A stretch of 7,617 bases of DNA from JARIHD01 sp041743655 (GCA_041743655.1 JBGTMJ010000024.1:1-7617), one strand, 5' to 3'. Counted from the stretch's first letter, positions 1-4,693 are shown. The notes: generated by a model from the letters alone, not told the origin. A program made the numbers and translations.

Positions 1-9
1 TATTTGGAT

Positions 10-38
10 TTGGTACGTTCTTAATGTACTTATATAAA
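10..38 (+). promoter_or_regulatory. candidate promoter for the VOC cluster
   Basis: A -35-like TTGGTA (10-15) and a -10-like TATAAA (33-38) are separated by 17 bases, which is a reasonable sigma-70-type arrangement. Transcription would begin near 45 and leave a leader of about 225 nt before the first VOC gene, containing the inverted repeats described at 180-250. A competing -10-like TATAAT at 232-237 has no convincing -35 box. I judged the promoter by eye only. Confidence 0.35.
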
Positions 39-48
39 CACAAAATAT

Positions 49-192
49 CTATTGGGTCAAATACGAGTAAGACCACCCTCTTGCCAGAAAAAGCCTCGCA
101 ATAAGCGAACCTTGTAAGGTAACTATATGACGTGATTGAGTCCAGCCTGTATTCCCACTAACAATGTACGTCGTTGGTATCAGGGGATCCAT
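49..192 (-). CDS. possible 47-residue small ORF, function unknown
   Basis: An ATG at 192-190 opens a 47-codon frame that ends with TAG at 51-49. The product begins MDPLIPTTYIVSGNTG and has a mildly hydrophobic middle. There is no Shine-Dalgarno directly upstream and no family is recognised. The ORF lies antisense to the putative leader of the first VOC gene and overlaps one arm of its inverted repeat. A frame of this length can arise by chance, so this is a weak call, recorded because the rest of the first 269 bases has no other coding candidate. Confidence 0.15.
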   Translation of the reverse strand: MDPLIPTTYIVSGNTGWTQSRHIVTLQGSLIARLFLARGWSYSYLTQ

Positions 193-250
193 AGTACTGC
201 CAATATGAATCACTCCCCTGACATATTCAGTTATAATAAAACTGGCAGTA
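180..250 (+). promoter_or_regulatory. interleaved inverted repeats, candidate pseudoknot leader
   Basis: TCAGGGG (180-186) is complementary to CCCCTGA (215-221). TACTGCCA (195-202), which lies in the loop of that stem, is complementary to TGGCAGTA (243-250). The crossing order is that of an H-type pseudoknot with stems of 7 and 8 bp. It ends seven bases before the AAGGAGG Shine-Dalgarno (257-263) of the VOC gene at 270. This is compatible with a cis-regulatory RNA, or the arms could be protein-binding operator half-sites. It matches no riboswitch class that I can name. Confidence 0.35.
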
Positions 251-269
251 AAGAATAAGGAGGTTAGTC

Positions 270-707
270 ATGGCAAGAGTAAGTACTTATTTAAATTTTG
301 TTCGTAATACCGAGGAGGCATTTAATTTCTATAAATCAGTATTCGGCACTGAATTCGATGGGGATATCGATCACTTTTCTGAAGTACCCCCGCAAGAAGG
401 CCAGCCACCTGTGGCGGAAGAAGACAAGAACCTGGTTATGCACGTTGCCTTGCCCATTCTAGGTGGCCATGTTTTGATGGGTACCGATGCCCCGGAATCA
501 ATGGGCTTTAAAGTTAACCCAGGCAATAACGTATATATAAACCTTGAACCAGATACACGTGCTGAGACTGATACACTATTCAAAGCACTGTCTGAGGGCG
601 GTAAAGTTGAAATGCAGTTACAGGAGATGTTCTGGGGAGACTACTTTGGCTCATGCACTGACAAATTTGGCGTACAGTGGATGTTTAATTGTGAGAGTAA
701 GGAATGA
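270..707 (+). CDS. VOC family protein, PhnB-like
   Basis: This 145-residue protein is a cytosolic member of the vicinal-oxygen-chelate (glyoxalase/bleomycin-resistance) superfamily. The resemblance is to the PhnB-like branch: an N-terminal STYLNFVRNTEEAFNFYKSV strand-helix, a central LPILGGHVLMGTDAPE strand pair, and the C-terminal signature FWGDYFGSCTDKFGVQWMFN. The length is usual for the family. The start is well supported by AAGGAGG six bases before ATG. Substrate and reaction cannot be told from the sequence, and many members of this branch have no known activity. It is the first of three VOC genes in the same direction, with the next start 74 bases after its stop, so co-transcription is likely. 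Confidence 0.9.
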   Translation: MARVSTYLNFVRNTEEAFNFYKSVFGTEFDGDIDHFSEVPPQEGQPPVAEEDKNLVMHVALPILGGHVLMGTDAPESMGFKVNPGNNVYINLEPDTRAETDTLFKALSEGGKVEMQLQEMFWGDYFGSCTDKFGVQWMFNCESKE

Positions 708-781
708 GATTCATTGATGAGCTGAAATAATCTATGAAGCAGCCTCTACGGTTTATGCTATACATATAAATAAGGAGGCGT

Positions 782-1132
782 ATGTTTACAGGATTAAAAT
801 CAGTCATCTACCCATCATCTAATCTTGATGCGGATAAGAAGTTTTGGGAGAGCATCACTGGTGCTAAACCATATTTTGATGAGTCGTATTATGTAGGGTT
901 TAACATCAACGGTCACGAATTAGGGCTTGACCCAAATGCTGCCAAAGAAGGTCTAAACTACCCAGTCACTTACTGGAATGTAAAGGATACTGAGGAAGCA
1001 GCTAAACAGCTTCTTGCTGGTGGTGCAACCATTAACACAGGAATTAAAGATGTTGGCGGCGGCATGATGATGGCGACCTTCAAAGATCAAAGTGGTAATA
1101 TTTTTGGAGTTATCGATAACCCCCATACTTAG
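782..1132 (+). CDS. VOC family protein, glyoxalase-like
   Basis: A compact 116-residue single-domain protein of the glyoxalase/dioxygenase (VOC) fold. It shows the two beta-alpha-beta-beta-beta modules: LKSVIYPSSNLDADKKFW and YYVGFNINGHELGLDP in the first half, PVTYWNVKDTEEAAKQLLAG and VGGGMMMATFKDQSGNIFGV in the second. The endings GHELGLDP and DQSGNIFGV are typical of this branch. VOC proteins bind a divalent metal through His/Glu; candidate ligands here lie around the HE pair of GHELGL, but I cannot assign the full set. AAGGAGG (772-778) sits unusually close to the ATG (3 bases) but is unambiguous. Substrate unknown; possible roles are detoxification of reactive carbonyls or antibiotics. 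Confidence 0.88.
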   Translation: MFTGLKSVIYPSSNLDADKKFWESITGAKPYFDESYYVGFNINGHELGLDPNAAKEGLNYPVTYWNVKDTEEAAKQLLAGGATINTGIKDVGGGMMMATFKDQSGNIFGVIDNPHT

Positions 1133-1161
1133 GAAAGTCCTTAGAATTACAAAAAAGCTTC

Positions 1162-1197
1162 CTGAGTAGCTTCTCATCAGCTTATGAGATCACTCAG
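1162..1197. repeat. two-part inverted repeat between VOC genes
   Basis: CTGAGT (1162-1167) pairs with ACTCAG (1192-1197). Inside it CTCAT (1173-1177) pairs with ATGAG (1184-1188), giving a two-helix hairpin with an internal loop. Read on the minus strand it is followed by a run of T (complement of the A run at 1151-1156), which resembles an intrinsic terminator for leftward transcription. On the plus strand no T run follows, so it need not end the VOC transcript. Confidence 0.3.
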
Positions 1198-1269
1198 CAA
1201 CTTCCTTACAAGGGACTCCAGTTGGTTTGTCACACTTAATAGGTATAGATTTATAAGAAAGGAACAGTT

Positions 1270-1761
1270 ATGCAAAAAATTACCCCATACTTATGGTTCG
1301 ATGATACGGCTGAAGAGGCTGCAAATTACTATGTCAATCTTTTCAGTAATTCTAAGATCAAAAGCATTGCTCATTATCCGCAAGCTGCTGAAAAGGTTTC
1401 AGGTAAAACTCCGGGTTCTGTTATGACAGTAGAATTCCAACTGGAGGGGCAAGATTTCATCGCACTGAATGGCGGAAAAGTCCCAGGCTTCGATTTTACT
1501 CCAGCGATGTCTTTATTAGTGTCTTGCGAAACTCAGGAAGAGATAGATAGGCTGTGGGATAATCTTTCAGCTGTTCCAGAAGCCGAGCAGTGCGGCTGGC
1601 TTAAAGACAAATATGGGGTGACGTGGCAAATTATTCCTACGGTTTTAAGTGAAATGTTAAGTGATTCGGATCAAACAAAAGTAGAACGCGTCACAAGTGC
1701 ATTCCTGCAAATGAAGAAATTCGATATCTCAAAGCTAAAACAAGCATACGAGCAACAATGA
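1270..1761 (+). CDS. VOC family protein, 3-demethylubiquinone-9 3-methyltransferase-like
   Basis: This 163-residue protein opens with the ITPYLWFDDTAEEAANYYVN signature of the VOC family annotated as 3-demethylubiquinone-9 3-methyltransferase-like. It contains the expected GSVMTVEFQLEGQDFIALNG core and the late motif CGWLKDKYGVTWQIIP. The length matches the family. Despite the family name most members are not methyltransferases; the shared feature is the VOC fold, and the substrate is unknown. The start is set by AAAGGA six to seven bases before ATG. The TTGTCA (1227-1232) and TTATAA (1251-1256) boxes, 18 bases apart, are probably too close to the start to act as its promoter. Its last 91 bases overlap antisense with the small ORF that ends at 1671. 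Confidence 0.9.
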   Translation: MQKITPYLWFDDTAEEAANYYVNLFSNSKIKSIAHYPQAAEKVSGKTPGSVMTVEFQLEGQDFIALNGGKVPGFDFTPAMSLLVSCETQEEIDRLWDNLSAVPEAEQCGWLKDKYGVTWQIIPTVLSEMLSDSDQTKVERVTSAFLQMKKFDISKLKQAYEQQ

Positions 1762-1877
1762 AAAACTGTTTGCAAGGACGTACCTCGCAAACCATTGCCG
1801 CCCAGCTCCTCGCAATCCTCTTCCGATAGCACGTCGCTGCAAGCTTGGGCAAGCTGCTCGCTGGAAGGCTCTTCCAC
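1671..1877 (-). CDS. short acidic ORF, unknown, possibly a degraded gene
   Basis: GTG at 1877-1875 overlaps the TAG stop of the preceding gene by one base, so translational coupling is possible. The 68-residue product begins MEEPSSEQLAQACSDVLSEE and is acidic for about 27 residues. It then reads through the repeat TTGCGAGGTACGTCC (as LRGTS) and runs antisense into the 3' end of the VOC gene, where the composition changes to a Cys/Phe-rich stretch unlike the start. The likeliest history is a short gene whose original end was replaced or interrupted by the repeat. It may still yield a small protein. No family is recognised. Confidence 0.35.
   Translation of the reverse strand: MEEPSSEQLAQACSDVLSEEDCEELGGNGLRGTSLQTVFHCCSYACFSFEISNFFICRNALVTRSTFV
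1776..1790 (+). repeat. 15-bp dispersed repeat, copy 1
   Basis: GGACGTACCTCGCAA, identical to 3156-3170 and to the reverse complement at 3218-3232. The match extends to 17 bases with copy 2 on the right (AC) and to 17 with copy 3 on the left (AA). It lies just beyond the stop of the third VOC gene. The half-motif CCTCGCAA recurs at 94-101 and 1808-1815. Confidence 0.8.
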
Positions 1878-2329
1878 TAAGCCACTTCGGTACTCCCTTC
1901 TTGGGTCTCGGTCTCTTGTATGGCTGCCTCTAGGACAGCTACCGTGTCATCAAGCCGTTCATTCCATGCGTAGGTCAAAGCGTCTTGAAGGTCTTCCTTA
2001 TACTGGTCTACTTTACCACCATCACGCCGAATGAGCCCCATTTGAACAATCAGCCCGATTTGGGCTTTGGCGTAATCTTCATCCTCTTGCTGGTTTACAA
2101 CTTCCTCACCCAGCAAGTGATAGCGAGTGGCCAACTCTTTTACTTCTTCACTGTCAGCGGCTATTGCCTCAACCAGCTCGCCTCTGAGCTGGCCTAGTTC
2201 CTCGGTCTCTACAAATCCCAGAGTCTCTGGAAGTGTATCAACTTGTGGGCGTTCTAATTCCAAGCCACTTTCTTGTTCGGCTTCGGGTGGCATAATAGGT
2301 TTTGGCTGTGGCTCTTGATCCATATTCAT
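1877..2329 (-). CDS. acidic helical protein of unknown function
   Basis: This 150-residue protein is strongly acidic, with no membrane segment and no cysteine. Residues 1-35 are Pro/Gln/Glu-rich and probably disordered (MNMDQEPQPKPIMPPEAEQE). From about residue 42 helices predominate, for example ELGQLRGELVEAIAADSEEV and KEDLQDALTYAWNERLDDTV. I recognise no domain. The start is ATG at 2329, overlapping the TGA of the upstream gene as ATGA, with GAAGAGG five bases before it as Shine-Dalgarno. The tight coupling to a two-helix membrane protein suggests the two products work together, perhaps with this one as the soluble partner. That is inference from position only. Confidence 0.7.
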   Translation of the reverse strand: MNMDQEPQPKPIMPPEAEQESGLELERPQVDTLPETLGFVETEELGQLRGELVEAIAADSEEVKELATRYHLLGEEVVNQQEDEDYAKAQIGLIVQMGLIRRDGGKVDQYKEDLQDALTYAWNERLDDTVAVLEAAIQETETQEGSTEVA

Positions 2330-2356
2330 GTTACCTCTTCTTCAGGCTCTTGATCC
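2310..2356. repeat. 12-bp direct repeat at a gene junction
   Basis: GGCTCTTGATCC occurs at 2310-2321 and 2345-2356. On the coding (minus) strand it encodes DQEP both near the C-terminus of the 89-residue membrane protein (KDQEP) and at the N-terminus of the 150-residue protein (MDQEP). The pair brackets the overlapping stop/start and suggests the junction arose by a small duplication. Confidence 0.6.
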
Positions 2357-2595
2357 TTGTGCATTTTAGCCAATGAGTAACCATAAAACAAGGTAGGAAT
2401 TATAAGTATTGGGTAAATACCTGAGTTTAGTAGCAACGGAATCAAAGCCGGGTCTTTTAACTTCCACTCACTCACAATCTTAATTGTGAGTGCTGCCACA
2501 AGTAGTAGTGGAAAGAACACCCTGTAAACTACGTGCAGCCAGTCTGAGAATATCGGGTAGTCCTTTAGATAGGACTTCCCCTTCCTGGTAAACAC
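2326..2595 (-). CDS. small two-helix membrane protein, unknown
   Basis: An 89-residue protein with a basic N-terminus (MFTRKGKSYLKDYPIFSDWL), two hydrophobic segments at about residues 20-41 and 51-74, and an acidic tail (KMHKDQEPEEEVT). The pattern fits an integral membrane protein with both ends on the same side; the basic N-terminus favours the cytoplasm. The only upstream in-frame start is GTG at 2595, with a poor Shine-Dalgarno. The frame stays open further upstream but without another usual start codon. It is the first gene of an overlapping minus-strand set. A perfect 10-bp hairpin lies within its coding sequence (2469-2492). No family is recognised. Confidence 0.65.
   Translation of the reverse strand: MFTRKGKSYLKDYPIFSDWLHVVYRVFFPLLLVAALTIKIVSEWKLKDPALIPLLLNSGIYPILIIPTLFYGYSLAKMHKDQEPEEEVT
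2469..2492. repeat. perfect 10-bp palindromic hairpin inside a gene
   Basis: CACTCACAAT (2469-2478) and ATTGTGAGTG (2483-2492) are exact reverse complements separated by only four bases. They lie within codons for about residues 35-42 of the 89-residue membrane protein. The mRNA would form a stable hairpin, and as DNA it is a possible binding site for a dimeric regulator. The function is not known. Confidence 0.6.
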
Positions 2596-2667
2596 TTTAT
2601 ACGCTAAAAATGAAAGTTGGCTCTCCGTAGTATACGAAGTCTGTTTTGCTGACTCAAACTTAAAAAA

Positions 2668-2988
2668 TTACTTTAGAACAGTGAACCACATGCTGGTGCG
2701 CTGGTCGGTTTCAATAAGTTTGGTTCTCTTAAGTTCTATCTGTAGACCCTCAAGGTGCTCAAAGAGTCGTTGACCGTTTCCTAGCAATACGGGCATAATG
2801 TCAATTTGCAGTTCGTCGACTAACCCTTTCATTAGTAGCTGTTGTCCGATATTCGGGCCGCCAACTACTGTGACATCCTTGTCTTCTGCTGCTTGTTTGG
2901 CCTGTTCAATTACAGCTTCGACGTTACCCAGGAACGTAAAGCGTAGGCGGTCATTATATTCGTTAAGGGTAAACGTATCATTCTCCAC
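2668..2988 (-). pseudogene. N-terminally truncated dihydrofolate reductase/RibD C-terminal-like protein
   Basis: These 106 residues match the C-terminal half of the dihydrofolate-reductase-like family (RibD C-terminal domain; many are annotated as deaminase/reductase). A helix EAVIEQAKQAAEDKDVTVVG leads into the NADP-binding loop VTVVGGPNIGQQLL (about 39-52). It is followed by GLVDELQIDIMPVLLGNG (about 55-72) and the usual strand-rich end. Family members are normally about 170-210 residues and begin with a strand plus the substrate-binding half, which is absent. The frame is closed by TAG at 3027-3025, 12 codons above the GTG, and I find no missing half nearby. There is no good Shine-Dalgarno at GTG 2988. 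It is probably a remnant and without enzymatic function, though a folded fragment could still be made. Confidence 0.75.
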
Positions 2989-3124
2989 AACGTATAGTAT
3001 ATGACACTTAGGATGCTTAGTCCTCTAATGCTCAGTTATACAAGAAATATAAAAAAGTACCAACTAGCCCCTTTCGGTTCGAACGTTCCATTTGGTCTGT
3101 TCACATCTACAGATACGAAAAGTC

Positions 3125-3132
3125 TGGCTGGG
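3125..3132 (+). repeat. TGGCTGGG dispersed motif, copy 1
   Basis: TGGCTGGG followed by CGTG. One of five related sites, all on the plus strand (3125, 3253, 4346, 4508 as TGGCCGGG, and 5901). The next 15-mer repeat begins 23 bases after it. Confidence 0.6.
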
Positions 3133-3155
3133 CGTGGTGGCTGAGGGTGGGTCAG

Positions 3156-3232
3156 GGACGTACCTCGCAAACTCAAAAAAGATGTTTAAATCAGCTATTC
3201 TGCCATGAAACTAGATATTGCGAGGTACGTCC
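3156..3232. repeat. inverted pair of the 15-bp repeat (copies 2 and 3)
   Basis: GGACGTACCTCGCAA (3156-3170) faces its exact reverse complement TTGCGAGGTACGTCC (3218-3232) across 47 bases. Together they could form a 15-bp stem. Copy 1 is at 1776-1790. The arrangement suggests the ends of a tiny element, a REP-like hairpin, or a pair of short signal sequences. Confidence 0.75.
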
Positions 3233-3250
3233 TTGGATATCCTTGGATAT
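3231..3250 (+). repeat. tandem 10-bp duplication
   Basis: CCTTGGATAT occurs twice in immediate succession and is followed by a partial third unit (CTTGG) that merges into the TGGCTGGG motif at 3253. It probably arose by slippage or insertion next to the 15-mer repeat. Confidence 0.7.
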
Positions 3251-3252
3251 CT

Positions 3253-3260
3253 TGGCTGGG
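3253..3260 (+). repeat. TGGCTGGG dispersed motif, copy 2
   Basis: TGGCTGGG followed by CATCGTC. In the frame set by TGG it reads WLGIVDWVRTV, resembling WLGIVNLFQTF at 5901. Confidence 0.6.
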
Positions 3261-3375
3261 CATCGTCGATTGGGTTAGAACCGTTTTAGCCTCAGCTAGC
3301 TCAATGGCTACCGACTTTGCAAAGTCAAAGCATTTAGCGAAGATTTGTCGAGCGAGCTGATAACCGAGATTATCG

Positions 3376-4263
3376 TCAACCCATTTTCCGAGGGTGATGT
3401 GGAAAAGATGTTTCAGTAGTAAAGCGTAAAATGCTACCCAAACGCTCTATAATACGCTTCAAGGTGTTGCTTTGACTGTGCTCTCTGGAAATTTGAGGGG
3501 CAAGCTTAGGGTTCTTTTGAATCATTCTCCTGAGATACTTACCTGTCATTTCATCAAGTTCTGTAAATGTAAAAGGTTTAATACCAAGTTCACTGAACTC
3601 CTCATATAACCCTATCTTTTTGCTTTCGGATTCTTTTCGGCCCGGTTGCTCTATAACATCCCATAGCAAGGCGTTCATAAAAGCCTTGGGCAACATTGCC
3701 TCTGCTTCTTCCCTACCCATCCCAAACTCAATAAAGTTACTAACACTATCCTTGTAACTAGGATCAAACGGGTCGAATGCAAGGTAGTCACTATTAAGAG
3801 ACGTATAGAGGTCATTTAACATTTGATATGCATACTCAGTATTTCTAAGTTCAGGTGGAAATTTTTTATTACCTAGAATAGCTCTAAAGGCAGTCCCGTG
3901 ATCATGTATATAAGTATTGCTGATCCTCAACGTTTGATCTATTTCTTTGGGATCAACATAGATTGTAACTTCGTCTTGGGAGCCCTCGTCATAAAATAAG
4001 GTGGCATTATCTATAAAGTGCACACTGTATCCTAAGGCCTTTTGGGCAACGTAAAGCCTGTTAAAATCCGAAAGTGAGCTTCTAGACACCCTGTCGTAGT
4101 AATCAACACCTTCAGGGGGGCTGAATCCTTCAATTATATCTTCTGATAAAATATCGTTGTCGGCCTTGAAGCTCGCCAGGTCACGCTCAAAATATGAGAT
4201 TGGCTCCCCACTACTCTGCTGAGAAGTTACATTTAATTTTACAGGGTGTCTAAAGGGCATCAT
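3376..4263 (-). CDS. 295-residue protein of unknown function, probably frameshifted at its end
   Basis: A soluble, slightly acidic protein with no signal peptide or membrane segment. Recognisable stretches are an acidic N-terminal third (DLASFKADNDILSEDIIEGF), a central strand region (YSVHFIDNATLFYDEGSQDE), an IHDHGTAFRAIL segment with two His and one Asp that could in principle bind a metal, and a helical C-terminal half. I recognise no family. It starts at ATGATG (4263) without a Shine-Dalgarno, behind an AT-rich upstream stretch. The final residues (TTETSFPHHPRKMG) look unlike a natural end, and the frame continuing to 3195 looks more protein-like, so the C-terminus may be displaced. It stands alone with no operon partner. 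Confidence 0.6.
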   Translation of the reverse strand: MMPFRHPVKLNVTSQQSSGEPISYFERDLASFKADNDILSEDIIEGFSPPEGVDYYDRVSRSSLSDFNRLYVAQKALGYSVHFIDNATLFYDEGSQDEVTIYVDPKEIDQTLRISNTYIHDHGTAFRAILGNKKFPPELRNTEYAYQMLNDLYTSLNSDYLAFDPFDPSYKDSVSNFIEFGMGREEAEAMLPKAFMNALLWDVIEQPGRKESESKKIGLYEEFSELGIKPFTFTELDEMTGKYLRRMIQKNPKLAPQISREHSQSNTLKRIIERLGSILRFTTETSFPHHPRKMG

Positions 4264-4345
4264 TTCATATAAATTAACACATTATGTATATAGTGTCGAT
4301 TATATTAAGAAAAATGTGGTTACTTTCGTCTTTAGAGCTCATGCT

Positions 4346-4353
4346 TGGCTGGG
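4346..4353 (+). repeat. TGGCTGGG dispersed motif, copy 3
   Basis: TGGCTGGG followed by GGTGAGGGATTCGATC, which resembles the antisense of a tRNA acceptor/T-arm end. It forms the left edge of the structured region, and its bases 4349-4353 belong to the first helix. Confidence 0.6.
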
Positions 4354-4508
4354 GGTGAGGGATTCGATCTGACAGCGCTAAAGAAAATTACTTTTGCTTC
4401 TGTCACCCCCAGACCTTGGGCGGCCAAAGCCCACCGGGCTTTGTCGTTCAATCCCTCTGCAAATAAAAAGGTCTGCCAGCAAGCTAAAGCTTACTACCAA
4501 ACCTTTTT
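4346..4508 (+). ncRNA. densely self-complementary region, candidate structured RNA or leader
   Basis: Several exact complementary pairs lie within about 160 bases. CTGGGGGTGA (4349-4358) pairs with TCACCCCCAG (4403-4412), 10 bp. CAGACCTT (4410-4417) pairs with AAGGTCTG (4468-4475), 8 bp. CAAAGCCC/GGGCTTTG (4425-4443) forms an 8-bp hairpin with a 3-base loop. GAGGGATT (4357-4364) can pair with AATCCCTC (4450-4457), crossing the first two helices. AAAAAGGT (4465-4472) can pair with ACCTTTTT (4501-4508), competing with the second helix. TGACAG/CTGTCA (4370-4375/4400-4405) competes with the first. The mutually exclusive pairings resemble a switching leader. It ends right before GGGG and the ATG of the mini-ORF at 4517. 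It fits no RNA class I can name. Confidence 0.4.
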
Positions 4509-4546
4509 GGCCGGGGATGCAGTCGCTAGTCCAAACTTTTGAGGAC
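4508..4546 (+). repeat. 39-bp repeat, copy A (variant TGGCCGGG)
   Basis: Aligns without gaps to 5901-5939 with 29 of 39 identical bases by my count, including TCCAAACTTTTGA at 4530-4542. It covers the ribosome-binding GGGG and the start of the mini-ORF at 4517. Confidence 0.65.
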
Positions 4547-4693
4547 GAAGACGACGCGAAGATAGAGCGCGACATCGTCGAGATATGCGAACTAATGTAC
4601 GAGAAGTTAGAGGATATAGAACAATTGCAGGCAAAATGTCCCCATTCTCTCTTCGTAATTCTGAACTGCTTGAGAAGCCATGCGAAAATCTAA
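4517..4693 (+). CDS. 58-residue acidic mini-protein, paralogous start with the ORF at 5913
   Basis: ATG at 4517 directly follows CCGGGG. The product begins MQSLVQTFEDEDDAKIERDI, is acidic and predicted mostly helical (EICELMYEKLEDIEQLQAKC), and ends with a short Cys-containing hydrophobic tail. The first residues align with the mini-ORF at 5913: SLVQTFED against NLFQTFDD, preceded in the same frame by WPG against WLG. The frame extends upstream to 4394 but through the structured region, where the codons look unlike protein, so ATG 4517 is preferred. No family recognised. The only neighbours are minus-strand genes, so it is expressed alone. Confidence 0.45.
   Translation: MQSLVQTFEDEDDAKIERDIVEICELMYEKLEDIEQLQAKCPHSLFVILNCLRSHAKI

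Larger units (their letters stand above)
2989..3375. other. gene-poor, repeat-rich stretch
   Basis: About 390 bases without a confident complete gene. It contains the palindrome GTTCGAAC near 3077-3084, two TGGCTGGG motifs (3125, 3253), an inverted pair of the 15-mer repeat (3156 and 3218), and a tandem 10-mer CCTTGGATAT (3231-3250). Its right part carries a minus-strand open frame that looks like the displaced end of the neighbouring 295-residue gene. A plus-strand frame through 3253-3360 is also open and cannot be excluded. Confidence 0.6.
3195..3446 (-). pseudogene. probable out-of-frame C-terminal continuation of the 295-residue gene
   Basis: This frame is open for 83 codons from just after a TAG (3449-3447) to TAG at 3197-3195, and has no good start codon. 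From about codon 13 it reads like a soluble helical protein: LFHITLGKWVDDNLGYQLAR, then IFAKCFDFAKSVAIELAEAK. It overlaps the last 71 bases of the 295-residue ORF in the +1 frame. The simplest reading is that one insertion or a two-base deletion near 3376-3420 moved the true C-terminus out of frame. The last 20 or so codons run through the 10-mer and 15-mer repeats and are probably not original. Confidence 0.4.

Noticed and set aside
1227..1256. TTGTCA-18-TTATAA as a promoter for the third VOC gene
   Set aside because: Transcription would start at about 1263, leaving no ribosome-binding site in the mRNA even though a good one (1258-1263) is present.
1985..2318. Plus-strand frames opposite the 150-residue acidic protein
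   Set aside because: Antisense shadows; the minus-strand gene has a ribosome site, coupled start and consistent composition.
3253..3360. Plus-strand frame beginning WLGIVDWVRTV
   Set aside because: Open, and similar to the start at 5901, but it has no usual start codon and lies opposite a more protein-like minus-strand frame. Kept only as part of the repeat finding.
4346..4412. Possible tRNA (minus) or tmRNA 5' end (plus)
   Set aside because: The ends look right: a 7-bp acceptor-like TGGGGGT/ACCCCCA with CCA on the minus strand, and GGGGGTGA...GGATTCGA plus an AKENY-like frame on the plus strand. However, there is no proper T-stem or anticodon arm, no ALAA-type tag and no tmRNA 3' half.
4394..4516. 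Upstream extension of the mini-ORF that starts at 4517
   Set aside because: The extra 41 codons cross the hairpins and look non-coding, and the alignment with the 5913 ORF only supports the part from 4508 onward.
4345..4542. Plus-strand 65-codon frame through the structured region, and the opposing minus-strand frame at 4378-4575
   Set aside because: Both read through dense inverted repeats and give compositions typical of spurious ORFs; neither has a good start. The RNA-structure reading and the mini-ORF from 4517 explain the region better.
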